Assembly: GCF_027595985.1 (NCBI RefSeq) | Contig: NC_073306.1 | Span: forward strand, 81,641,599-81,705,598 | Direction: 5' to 3' | Source: Sorex araneus | Lineage: Eukaryota > Chordata > Mammalia > Eulipotyphla > Soricidae | Length of the DNA: 64,000 bases | In this document: in pieces, positions 44,464 to 53,859 of the stretch | How the letters are laid out: each line of letters begins with the position of its first letter | Numbering within the stretch: the stretch's first letter is position 1 | Notes under the pieces: model-generated | What the model saw: only the letters and a program-made list of their open reading frames with translations | What the model was told of the DNA's origin: nothing | Database searches by the model: none | Made by a program: the position numbers and the translations under genes

Positions 44464-44863
44464 TAAGTTATATATTTTTTAAAGTTTTTTTTTCTCTAAA
44501 ATTTTTAGGTAGAAAAAGACTTTTCTAGTGTCTAAGGGTCTCAAATTTGGTACAATTATATTATCTTACATTCTGTTTTTCTAACTGTGCTAATGTTAAT
44601 ATGGTTAATATAGATAATATAGACATTTATAAATTAAGAATTTGGATTATGTAATTGGAAGAAAAGAAGCGGTAAGAGAAGCTGGGGCAATAGTACAGTG
44701 CGCAGGGCACTTGCCTTTCACATGACAACGTGGGTTTAATCTGTGGCACATCAGAAGTTATCCGGAACCTGCCATGAGTGATCCCTGTGTAAAACTGGGT
44801 GTGACCCAAAAACAAAAAAAACAAAAACAAAAACATTAAGAAAAATTTCCCATGTGTTTCTAG

Positions 44864-44974
44864 ATGACAAAGAAATGTTCTCAGCTTTTAACTATGGAGA
44901 AACAGCTGGAAGAAAAGATAGTTGCTTATTCCTCTATTGCTGCAAAAAATGCCGAGCTGGAGCAGGAGCTTATG
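44864..44974 (+). CDS. CCDC18: CCDC18 coding exon 13
   Basis: TTTCTAG acceptor; [20 protein letters not shown] and [16 protein letters not shown], residues 575-611, GTAAGA donor, phase 0 both ends. Confidence 0.96.
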
Positions 44975-45096
44975 GTAAGAATGACTTCTTTTGACTCTAA
45001 AGATCTTTTGTACTGTGAGGAACCTAATTTGTAACAGCATGTCTTTTATACCCACTGAATAGAAGAGTTTATGGTTCTGCTAAATTTATTATTTAT

Positions 45097-45275
45097 TTAT
45101 TTATTTTGCTTTTTGGATCATACCCGGCGATGCACAGGCAATTACTCCTGGCTCATGCACTCAGGAGTTACTCCTGGCAGTGCTCGGGGGACCATATGGG
45201 ATGATGGGAATCAAACCTGGGTCAGCCTCGTGCAGGCAAATGCCCTTCCTGCGGTGCTATACCACCAACGCTAAG
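45097..45275 (-). repeat. SINE type A
   Basis: GCTTTTTGGATCATACCCGG, CTCGGGGGACCATATGGGAT, GTGCTATACCACCAACGC in place of the usual end. Confidence 0.88.
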
Positions 45276-46008
45276 TTTATTTTTAAATAGGCTTAAAAAA
45301 AAAAAAAGTAGGTGCCAGAATATGTGGTTGGTAACCAGGGTTCTGAATCAACTGAAGTTGTCTGGGGGCTACCAGGCCCATGAACCCCATGACCACTTGA
45401 CATTGTGGGCCTAATGGTTCAGTTCTTGCCCAGAGGTGCCCCAGCAAGCTATGCCCGGGCCCACTTGGGCCACACTCATCTGTGCTCAGGAGCCCCCAAT
45501 GCTATGTTGGAGGGGTTTAGAGGGAGGGACAAAAGTTGGGGATCAAACTCTAGGCCTCTCCTATTCTAAGGCTATCTTCCCACCCCTTAATTGTTTTTAT
45601 GATAAGCTGATATCAAAATGTTCTCATTTGTATCCCAGTAAAATTGAAGGCCATAGTAGTAATGTTGGGTTTTTTGTTTCTGTGTCCCTACCCCTACCCC
45701 CAGACACCCATTTCAGAGATTGAACCCAGGGCCTTACAAATGAAAAACAAGTACTTTTCCACTGAACTATATTGTAGTGCTTTAGTTTGCAACCAGTATT
45801 TTGTGAGGCCTCATCCAGCCCATGTTCAGGGCTTACTTCTGTCTCTGTGCTCAGGGATCATTCCTGCCAGTGCTCTACTCACCTGGCTCCTGCTTCCTGT
45901 ATTTCATAGTAGCTTAAATCTTCTCAATGATAATTGCTTATGATAATTGCAATGATGATTGAACAAATGGTTGTTTCAAATAACCATTTTATTCTTATAG
46001 GGTTATTA

Positions 46009-46190
46009 TTATTTTTTTTTTGCTTTTTTGGGGGGTCACACCCGGCGATGCACAGGGATTACTCCTGGCTCTGCACTCAGGAATTACCCCTGGCAGTGCT
46101 CAGGGGACCACATGGGATGCTGGGAATCGAACCCGGGTCCGCCACATGCAAGGCAAATGCCCTACCCGCTGTGCTATTGCTCCAGCACCT
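46009..46190 (-). repeat. SINE type A, well preserved
   Basis: T-run, GGGTCACACCCGGCGATGCA, GGGTCCGCCACATGCAAGGC, end ATTGCTCCAGCACC. TTATTGGTA/TTATTATTA near the edges do not give a clear target duplication. Confidence 0.92.
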
Positions 46191-46322
46191 CTTATTGGTA
46201 TTTTTGAAGTTTGACATTATTGTCTTTGAAGAATGAAATATGACAAATTTAATGATTTGCTGATATACTTTTACATAAAGTTCTCAGTCACATTCTGCTA
46301 AACTCTTTTTTGTATTTTTTAG

Positions 46323-46454
46323 GAAAAGAATGAAAAGATAAGAAGTCTAGAGACAAATATCAATACAGAGCATGAGAAAATTTGTTTAGCTTTTGAGAAA
46401 GCAAAGAAAATTCATCTTGAACAGCATAAAGAAATGGAGAAACAGATTGAAAGG
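46323..46454 (+). CDS. CCDC18: CCDC18 coding exon 14
   Basis: TTTTTTAG acceptor; [20 protein letters not shown] and [14 protein letters not shown], residues 612-655, GTAAGA donor. Too short and continuous with intron stops to appear as a separate long frame. Confidence 0.96.
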
Positions 46455-46966
46455 GTAAGATAGTACATTTTGATAACCAGACATGAAAACACAAGGTTCA
46501 GACTTGCAGAAGTGTGGATATCATTGTATATTTTTTAAACTATGTCATTCATAGATCTGCATATGTATTCAAAGCAAAATATGTATGAGAATAACACATG
46601 AGAGAATGAAAGATACCTATTTCAGCATAGTGCTGGAAAGATACGAGAGGGATAAAACACAGACACATAAGTTCATTTCTTCAAAAACAAAAAATAAGTT
46701 AATTTATTCTCTAAAAGGAGGAAAACAGGAAATTTCATAATATGCATAAAATGCATGTAATTTCAGTGGTAATTAAACATGCCAGTATTAAATTATTTTC
46801 TGGATATTTGAAATGTTTAAAACTTTTAGAAATGTGATATGAAATATAATAAACATGCCAGGCATACCTCCAGCTTTGGAGCTGTCTCTCCAGCCCATGT
46901 GCCACGCCTTCTTTACCGACTCCCTTGTTGCTGGGCTACTGGGTTATTTACTGTTGTGTTGTTTAG
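46455..46966 (+). other. CCDC18: CCDC18 intron 14
   Basis: A 512-bp intron with no typical SINE. Its last 115 bp contain the left copy of the exon 15 flanking duplication. Confidence 0.8.
46853..46948 (+). repeat. Exon 15 flanking duplication, left copy
   Basis: ACATGCCAGGCATACCTCCA, GCCACGCCTTCTTTACC and TTGTTGCTGGGCTACTGGGT; repeated at 47695-47784. It ends 18 bp before exon 15, so it overlaps the branch-point region. Confidence 0.85.
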
Positions 46967-47101
46967 CTTGAATCCCAACTAGTGAAAAAAGACCAACAAT
47001 TTAAAGAACAAGAAAAGACAATGTCCATCTTGCAACAAGAGATAATATGTAAACAGCATCATCTTGAATCACTAGACAGACTCTTGACCGAAAGCAGAGG
47101 G
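46967..47101 (+). CDS. CCDC18: CCDC18 coding exon 15
   Basis: TTGTTTAG acceptor; [38 protein letters not shown] and TESRG, residues 656-700, GTAAGT donor. The sequence just upstream of its acceptor is duplicated about 840 bp downstream. Confidence 0.96.
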
Positions 47102-47694
47102 GTAAGTCATCTTTTTCAAGGTGCTGTTTATTTTATTTTTTCAGTTCTTGTGTCACTCCCATTGATGGTCAGGGAATATATTTGATTCAGTGCTTAGAAG
47201 CTTCTTCTGGCAGTGGTTGGAGACCAAGAAGTTCCAAGCGATGGAACCTGGGCCTCCTTCATGCAAAGCTTATGTGCTTCAGCCCATTGAGCTCTTTTTT
47301 CCAACCCTGGAAGTGTTATTTAAAGGCTGCACCCCCCACACACACACACACTTTTCTAAATTGAGGTAGTGTTAGTTAACATGGCTAAATATTTTTATAT
47401 TTTAGGGGTGGAATTTTACAAAAACGATACTCAATAAGGGTTGTTGAGCATTATCTTTGTCCTGACTGACCTCACTTAGACAGTGCACGTCTCTCCCTTA
47501 GGTGTTATAGCCAAAGGAAAGGAAAGATTTCCTCGACTCTAGTAACCTGGTAGTACTCCAATATTGGGGCCCAGGGCTGGGAGCACACCCAGTTGTACTT
47601 GACCCAGTGCTACTTTTGTCCAGCAGTGCTGGAGCCCCATGGTGGTTCCTGGTGACTATGTGGTGCCATGAATCAAATCTAGGATGGGACTAAC

Positions 47695-47784
47695 CACATG
47701 TCAGGCTTGCCTCCAGCCTTGGAACTGTCTCCTCAGCTCATATGCCATGCCTTCTTTTCCTTGTTGCTGGGCTACTGGGTTACT
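47695..47784 (+). repeat. Exon 15 flanking duplication, right copy
   Basis: ACATGTCAGGCTTGCCTCCA, GCCATGCCTTCTTTTCC and TTGTTGCTGGGCTACTGGGT; about 80-85% identical to the left copy by eye, same orientation. Confidence 0.85.
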
Positions 47785-47820
47785 TCCAAATCTTTGCTAC
47801 TTTAAATAGTGCTGCACAGG

Positions 47821-47992
47821 GGGCTGGAGAGAGAGTATAGCCAGGAAGGCACTTGCCTTGGATGCAGCTGACCCAGGTTCAATCCCTGGCACCCCTGAGT
47901 GATTGCATCACCAGGAATGATCCCTGAGTGCAGAGCCAGAAGTAAACCCTGAGTACCACCGAATGTGTTCCCCCAACCAATAGATAAAGAAA
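47821..47992 (+). repeat. SINE type A, diverged
   Basis: GGGCTGGAGAGAGAGTATAG, B box GGTTCAATCCC, GAGTGCAGAGCCAGAAGTAA. Confidence 0.85.
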
Positions 47993-48547
47993 TAAATAGT
48001 GCTATATTGAACATGGGTTTGTATCTTTTTCAAGTTAGTGTGGCTTTGTGTTCTTCAGAGAGACACATGAATAGAATTTTTTTCATTACCTATGAGTGGG
48101 CCAGTTTTTAGGGTTTTTTTTGAGAACTCTCCTTGGTATGTTTTCATTTGTTTTAAATTGTGTGTTGCAGAGCAGGGAGTGTGCTTTGAGTGGTGCTCAA
48201 GGCTGTTCCTGGCTGTACACTCAGCTTACTCCTGATGGCCCTCAGGGAACCAGGGAACCATATAAAGGAGTGGGGATGAGACTAGGGTTTGCAACAAGCA
48301 AGACAAGCACCATACTCACTACTTTTTAGCCCCTGCAACTTCTTTATATATCTGGTATCAGTCAGGCTTTGTCAGACTAATTAGTATATCTTTTAATAAA
48401 GTAAAATAGTTTTATTTAGAAAAATTAAAAGAGTCAGGGAGATTAAAAAGTACACATCACAGGTTATGATACAGGTAGCAGAGAATGCACCAAATATTTT
48501 AAGGTTTGTTCTTGTGACAGGTCTTTAATTCTACATTACATAAAATT

Positions 48548-48722
48548 TTTTGGTTTTGTTTTTGGCCACACCTGGTGGTGCTCGGGGCTTACTCCTGGCT
48601 CTGTTCTTAGGGATTATTACACCTGGCAGGGCTCAGGGAACCATAGGAGTCCTGGGGATTAAAGCCTGGTCAGCTGTGTGTAAGGCAAGTGCCCTACCTG
48701 CTGTATTATCTCTCTGGCCACA
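48548..48722 (-). repeat. SINE type A, diverged
   Basis: GGCCACACCTGGTGGTGCTC, CTTACTCCTGGCTCTGTTC, GTGCCCTACCTGCTGTATTA, end TCTCTGGCC. Confidence 0.8.
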
Positions 48723-48803
48723 GTTGAATAGAAATTTTAAAATAGCTTATTATTAAATAAGTATAGAAATACTTATTTTTTCTAATAATTTGTATGTTTT
48801 CAG

Positions 48804-48881
48804 GAAATGGAAAAGGAAAATATGAAGAAAGATGAAGCCTTGAAAGCATTACAGAATCAAGTATCTGAAGAAACAATAAAG
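48804..48881 (+). CDS. CCDC18: CCDC18 coding exon 16 (GC donor)
   Basis: GTTTTCAG acceptor; 26 codons EMEKENMKKDEALKALQNQV then SEETIK. The protein continues as VRQLD in exon 17, which fixes the exon end at AAG followed by GCTAGT, a GC rather than GT donor. Using the nearby GT four bases on would break the frame. Confidence 0.92.
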
Positions 48882-49832
48882 GCTAGTATGCAAATGTTCC
48901 TAATTTTATTATTTAAAACCCCCTTTTCCTGGTTTTGGAGGCTGCTGTGGCTTAGCGGGAAGGGAATGGATCTGCCTCCCAAGCCAGCCAGACATTAGTC
49001 TCCCCTGGCGGGCGGAGCGGCAAGCAGAGGTGCAGGAGTTGTGGCTGAGCCCGTTAATATCTCATTCCTTTTCCCCCACTTAATTATTTTTATTAAGATA
49101 CTATGATTTACAGATTTGTTCTGAGTAGAGTTTTTAGGCATTCAGTGTTCTGACACCAGTTCCACCTCCAGTGTCATTCCCTCCGTCAGTGTCCCCAGGT
49201 TCCCTCCCACCCCAGCCTGCCTCTTTGACAGGTACATTGTTAAGTTTAGTTATTGGAGTCTGGGTAATCTTACGCAGATAGTGTTATTGGTGCTGTGGTT
49301 TAGATAGATACTTTATCTCATCTGACACAACTCTGGCCCCTGTTGCCTCCCACCCTCCTCTTCCTACACTCCCCATCCAGTTCTTTTCTTCCTTGTTCTT
49401 CTCATGTCTATATTCCAGGGTCCAGGGTAATCTCGGTATCCTCCCTGATACTGTCCTTTTGCTGTTGTTCTGCATGCCACAGATAAGTGAGATTATCCAG
49501 TATTTGTCCTCCTTCTGACTTACTTCACTTAACACAGTTTTCCATCCATGTTGCAGTGAATTGCATGATTTCATCATTCTTTGCAGCTGCATAGTATTTT
49601 GTTGTGCATTACACTACACCTTTATTACCCACTCATCTGAGTTGACTTCATATCCTAGCTCTTATGCTAAGGGCTGCATTGATTAATGGTGTGCATTTAT
49701 CCTTTCAAATTGTTTTGTATAACTTAGGGGTAGATAATAAGAAGTGGAGGGACCAAAGGGATAGTGCAGTAGATAAGGTATTTGCCTCCATTAATATTAG
49801 TTGATTTCTTCTTTTTTGCTTTTTTTGATTAG
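48882..49832 (+). other. CCDC18: CCDC18 intron 16 (GC-AG)
   Basis: Begins GCTAGT. Most of it (about 49080-49640) is an old L1 3' region. A segment at about 48937-49040 has a tRNA-like ring (GTGGCTTAGCGGGAAGG, CTGCCTCCC) but does not fold as a clear tRNA by eye. Confidence 0.75.
49080..49640 (-). mobile_element. Old L1 3' region
   Basis: Starts TTTATTAAGATACTATGATT, with CCAGTTCCACCTCCAGTGTC as in other L1 3' ends here, and later ACTTACTTCACTTAACACAG, CATCCATGTTGCAG and GCATAGTATT, words typical of the reverse complement of L1 3' sequence. Minus orientation. Confidence 0.75.
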
Positions 49833-49949
49833 GTTAGACAACTAGATTCAGCATTGGAAATTTGTAAGGAAGAACTTGCCTTGCACTTGAGTCAACTGGA
49901 AGGAAATAAGGAAAACTTTGAAAAACAGCTAAAGAAAAAATCTGAAGAG
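49833..49949 (+). CDS. CCDC18: CCDC18 coding exon 17
   Basis: TGATTAG acceptor; [39 protein letters not shown], residues 727-765, GTAATC donor, phase 0 both ends. Confidence 0.96.
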
Positions 49950-50097
49950 GTAATCATCTCCTTTAAACAGAGCTTACTTAAATAATTTCTTTCTGAGATT
50001 TTTTTTCAAGTTACTTTATATCTTTACATAGCTTATAGAAAAAGACACCTTTCCTTTCTAAGAAAATATTTTCAATATTATTATTATTATTAATTAT

Positions 50098-50345
50098 TAT
50101 TATTATTAGCACAGTGGGTAGGATGTTTGCCTTGCACGAGGTTGACCTGGGTTCGATTCCTCTGTCCCTCTCGGAGAGCCCGGCAAGCTACCGAGAGTAT
50201 CCCGCCCACACAGCCAAGCCTGGCAAGCTCCCCATGGCGTATTCGATATGCCAAAAATAGTAACAACAAATCTCACAATGGAGTCATTACTGGTGCTCGC
50301 TCGAGCAATTTGGATGAACAATGGAATGACAGTACTACAGTACAT
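50098..50345 (+). repeat. SINE type B, well preserved
   Basis: TAGCACAGTGGGTAGGATGT, B box GGTTCGATTCC, CTCTCGGAGAGCCCGGCAAG, CTACCGAGAGTATCCCGCC, ATTCGATATGCCAAAAATAG, end AATGACAGTACTACAGTAC without poly-A. Confidence 0.93.
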
Positions 50346-50356
50346 TATTATTATTA

Positions 50357-50526
50357 TTTTTGCTTTTTGGGTCATACCCGGCAATGCTCAGGGATTGCTC
50401 CTGGCTTTGCACTCAGGAGTTACCTCTGGTGGTGCTCAGGGGACCATATGGGATTCTGGGAATCAAACCCGGGTTGGCCGCGTGCAAGGAAAATGCCCTA
50501 CCCAATATGCTGTTACTCCAGCCCCC
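50357..50526 (-). repeat. SINE type A
   Basis: GCTTTTTGGGTCATACCCGG, GGTTGGCCGCGTGCAAGG, end GTTACTCCAGCCCC. Lies 12 bp after a type B SINE in the opposite orientation, sharing the tRNA-like head, so the pair can form a hairpin. The sequence TACATTATTATTATT joins them. Confidence 0.92.
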
Positions 50527-51334
50527 CAATCAAACTTTTTTGATATTTTTAAATCAGCTGTGTTGGAGATTTGATGGGAACTATTTCTAAACATTTACAA
50601 ACTTTTAATTTAAAATTTAAGTATGTAATGATAATGGTAAATTCTGACAAAGTAAAGGAATTCCTCACGATAACCATCCCTATGAGTCAATACTTAATGA
50701 GTATCTACAACATTTAAAGCAAAGTAGTAATACTGAGACTTACACAGACGAATAAAATAAATCAAGCCAGGAGTAACCCCTGTGCATTGCCAGGTGTGAC
50801 CCAAAAAAAAAGTTTGATTGGAAAAACATACTCTTTTGTTTATTTTTTAAAGATGTTCGTTATTTTTACTGTGGCTTTGTGGTTTATAATAGTATTGCTA
50901 TTTTTGCTTGTGGTGTTGCTACACCACCCTCACTTTCAGGGTGTCAGTATCCCTCAAAAAAAATCCTAAAGATCTCTAAATTAGGGAGGGAATTTTATAC
51001 GGAGAATGATGTATACAGGTGATAGAAGAATGATGAGGCCAAACAGAGCATGTCAAAGCAATGGTCATGCTAAAGCAATTCGTTGTCAGGGGCAGAATCC
51101 CACTCTCTGCTTAGGGACAGAAGAACACAAGGAAAAGATGATCAGAACTATAGTGCAGAAGCTAAGCTGCCTAGTGGCGCTCAGGCCATGGAGAATGTAT
51201 CTAGTTGGAACTGGTACTACAGACTCTTCTCTTGGGCCTAGTTTATCTGTAATTCAGAGGCAATTTCCTGAAATATATAGAGCAAAACATGGGGAGGACA
51301 GTTTTTGTTGTTGTTGCTTTTTGTTTTTTTATTT

Positions 51335-51469
51335 TTTTTTTAATTTTGGGGTTACTCAGGAATTACTCCTGGCGGTACTCAGGGGACCATGTGGGATGCT
51401 GGGAATAGAATCCGGGTTGGCCGTATGCAAGGCAAACACCCTACCCGCTGTGCTATCACTCCAGCACCA
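51335..51469 (-). repeat. SINE type A, partly deleted
   Basis: T-rich start, then directly GGGGTTACTCAGGAATTACT (front part missing), GGTTGGCCGTATGCAAGGCA, end CACTCCAGCACC. GAGGACAG stands on both sides (51293 and 51473). Confidence 0.88.
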
Positions 51470-51942
51470 AGGAGAGGACAGATTTAAGAGCAAATGTATG
51501 TTGACCGACTCTTCAGATGGTACATTATGTAATTGTCTAACCTTGTAAGGTAAAAGAAGTCTTTAGTTTTATATCATCTGTTCTTTCTTCTTTCTGTTTC
51601 CTTCCATGAAGATTTTTATAGCGTCACTGATGGATGAGCATATTTTCTGCTTGTACTTAATGTGAAAATTAAATTGCCTAGCCTAAGATAACATGGCTTT
51701 TTAAAAATAGGAATGTCACACGTCATAATGACAATATAGCCAGTAGGGAGATTACCTTGAACATGGTTGGTTGGTGTTTCATTCTCAGCGCCACATTCCT
51801 ACATTCTCAGCACCACAGATTCCCAGAGTTCAGGAGTGATCTCTGAGCACAGAGCAAGGAGTCTGTCAACTCTGAGCACAGCTGGGTGCGCCCCCAAAAT
51901 GAACAACAAGAAATCAGAATGTTAGCCCCTAATTTCTTATTA

Positions 51943-52022
51943 TGAGAGAGAGAGAGTGGGGATAAAGAGAGGAGAGAGAAAGAGAGAGGGGCAGAGAGAG
52001 AGAGAGAGAGGGAGAGTGAGGG

Positions 52023-52107
<85 letters not shown>
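51943..52107. repeat. (GA)n microsatellite, about 165 bp
   Basis: Imperfect GA with GGGA interruptions on the left, then about 35 nearly pure units on the right (52031-52107). It stands at the 5' edge of an L1 3' end. Confidence 0.95.
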
Positions 52108-52268
52108 CCATCCAGGCAGGGTCGCGGGCAGGAGGGAAACTGGGACATTGTTGGTAGGAAATGCACACTGGTGAAGGGACAGGTATTATTACATGACTGA
52201 AACCAATCATGAACAACTTTGTAACTGTGTATCTCACTGTGATTCAATTAAAGATAAATTTTAAAATT
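52108..52268 (+). mobile_element. Short L1 3' end
   Basis: TGTTGGTAGGAAATGCACAC, TGGTGAAGGGACAGG, GTATCTCACTGTGATTCAAT then TAAAGATAAATTTTAAAA; same 3' end as at 19704-20171. Confidence 0.75.
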
Positions 52269-53183
52269 TCATTAGGTAGGGCTCTTGCCTTGCATACAGC
52301 CAATCCATGTTGGATCCCAGCACCCCATACAGCCCCCTAAATATTGCCAAGGGTGATCCCTGAGCAGACGCAGGAGTAAGCCCCTGAGTAATGCAGAGGA
52401 ACAGACAAAAAAAAGTCATTATGTAAACTATAAGAAATCTTTAGATGAAGATTTACTTAAAATCCACAAAAATGATTAATTTTTCATTTTCTGTTTACCT
52501 GCATGTTTTATAAATAAATTTATATTACTTATAAATAATTTTATACAATTATTTTGTGTAATTGTATAACATAAAATTTTTATACTTGCTACCTTCTTTT
52601 AAAAACTTTGGGGTTGGGCCAGAAAGACAGTTCAGTGTGCTAAACTGCATTCTTTGCAACTGTGCACTGCCTGTATGGCTCCGAATTTAAAAACACCAAA
52701 AAACGTCAAATTAAATGAAAAGTTGAGGGCCTGAGGGGCTGGAGAGCTAGCTCAGTGAACCAGAGGTCATGGTTTGGATTCAGGTGGCCTAAGTTTGGTT
52801 CCTGACACTACATCATCCCCAAGCACAGGTAGGAGTGACTCCTGAGCACCCCTGCATCTGGCCCCACACAAAACAAAAGTTTGGGGTTTTTTTATTGGGG
52901 CTTGCCACATAGGAATTGGCACAAGGATAAAAATTTCAGTCTCTCGAAACAAAGCATCATGCAAAATGAGTGAGTTCGGGGATAATCTGAAAGCCGCCAC
53001 TCCCAGACACCATCCCTGTGAGCAGACTCTTCTGATGTATCCCCCCCATCAGAAAATGACGCTGCCTCCCCTATGACAAACTGCACATGCATGTGAGGGT
53101 GAGGGTCTCATCGAGCAGGCGGCCTCGACCTCTTTATTGCTTTTTATTGAAGCATTGTAATGACCAGTGTTTATATTTGCTAG

Positions 53184-53351
53184 GTGTACTGTTTGCAGAA
53201 AGAGCTAAAGATTAAAAGCCACAGTGTTGAAGAGACCTTGGAACAGAACGCCCTCCTGCAGCACACGCTACAGCAGCAGCAGCAGATGCTACAGCAGGAG
53301 ACCATCAGGAATGGGGAGCTGGAAGACATGCAGATCAAACTTGAAAAGCAG
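53184..53351 (+). CDS. CCDC18: CCDC18 coding exon 18 (glutamine-rich)
   Basis: TTTGCTAG acceptor; [35 protein letters not shown] and [11 protein letters not shown], residues 766-821, GTGCGT donor. Five CAG codons in a row followed by ATGCTACAGCAG make a short polyglutamine tract that could vary in length. Somewhat GC-richer than neighbouring exons. Confidence 0.96.
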
Positions 53352-53402
53352 GTGCGTCACGGACCTAAAGTTGTTTCATTTGCAAGACATTTGAAAAATG
53401 GA

Positions 53403-53600
53403 GGGGCTGGAGGAATAGCACAGTGGGTAGGGCGTTTGCCTTGCACGTGGCTGACCCAGGTTCTAATCCCAGCATCCCATATGGTCCCCTGAGCACTGCC
53501 AGGGGTGATTCCTGAGTGCAGAGCCAGGAGTAACCTCTGTACATTGCCGGGTGTGACCCAAAAAGAAAAAAAAAAGAAAAAAAGAAAGAAAGAAAAGAAA
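53403..53600 (+). repeat. SINE type A, well preserved
   Basis: GGGGCTGGAGGAATAGCACA, CTTGCACGTGGCTGACCC, GCCGGGTGTGACCCAAAAAG, then an AAAG-rich tail. Starts 52 bp after exon 18. Confidence 0.93.
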
Positions 53601-53660
53601 AATGGATAGTAGGGTTTGGTTTTGGTTTATGCTTTTTTTAAAAAAAAATAAATAAATCCT

Positions 53661-53859
53661 GGGGCTGGAGCAATAGCACAGGGGGTAGGGCATTTGCCTT
53701 GCACGTGGCCAACCCAGATTCGATTCCCAGCATCCCATATGGTGCTCGGGGGAGTACCATTCTGAGTGCAGAGCCAGGAGTAACCCCTGTGCAATGCTGG
53801 GTTTGACCCAAAAATTAATTAATTAATTAATTAATTAATTAATTAATTAATTAATTAAT
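53661..53859 (+). repeat. SINE type A with (TTAA)n tail
   Basis: GGGGCTGGAGCAATAGCACA, B box GATTCGATTCC, TGGGTTTGACCCAAAAATTA, then TTAA repeats from 53812. ATCCTGG stands before (53654) and after (53858), likely the target duplication. Confidence 0.93.
53812..53859. repeat. (TTAA)12 microsatellite
   Basis: Twelve TTAA units, grown from a SINE tail. Confidence 0.93.

Larger units (their letters stand above)
43880..44863 (+). other. CCDC18: CCDC18 intron 12
   Basis: Two minus-strand SINEs (listed), a TA repeat between them and a decayed plus-strand SINE at about 44680-44815. Nothing else recognised. Confidence 0.8.
44975..46322 (+). other. CCDC18: CCDC18 intron 13
   Basis: Two listed minus-strand SINEs, and decayed repeat sequence at about 45310-45590 and 45690-45900 that has SINE-like words (GCTCAGGGATCA) but no clear order. 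Confidence 0.65.
47102..48803 (+). other. CCDC18: CCDC18 intron 15
   Basis: Besides listed elements, decayed SINE-like sequence at about 47130-47310, 47570-47695 and 48130-48340. About 48350-48540 is plain. Confidence 0.65.
49950..53183 (+). other. CCDC18: CCDC18 intron 17
   Basis: Other SINE pieces: 50765-50810 (3' end only), about 51735-51900, 52270-52410, 52615-52700 and 52737-52880 (all plus). About 50990-51330 is an unassigned stretch with a chance open frame. About 52880-53140 is a GC-richer unassigned stretch next to exon 18. Confidence 0.65.

Noticed and set aside
48937-49010. Possible tRNA-like sequence (GTGGCTTAGCGGGAAGG ... CTGCCTCCC).
   Set aside because: No convincing acceptor stem, anticodon loop or T-loop consensus could be lined up.
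51006-51548. 180-codon plus-strand frame in CCDC18 intron 17.
   Set aside because: No recognisable domain, its second half is a SINE translation, and it interrupts no known exon order.
51943-52237. Open frames of alternating S/L and R/E across the GA microsatellite.
   Set aside because: Pure simple-repeat translation.
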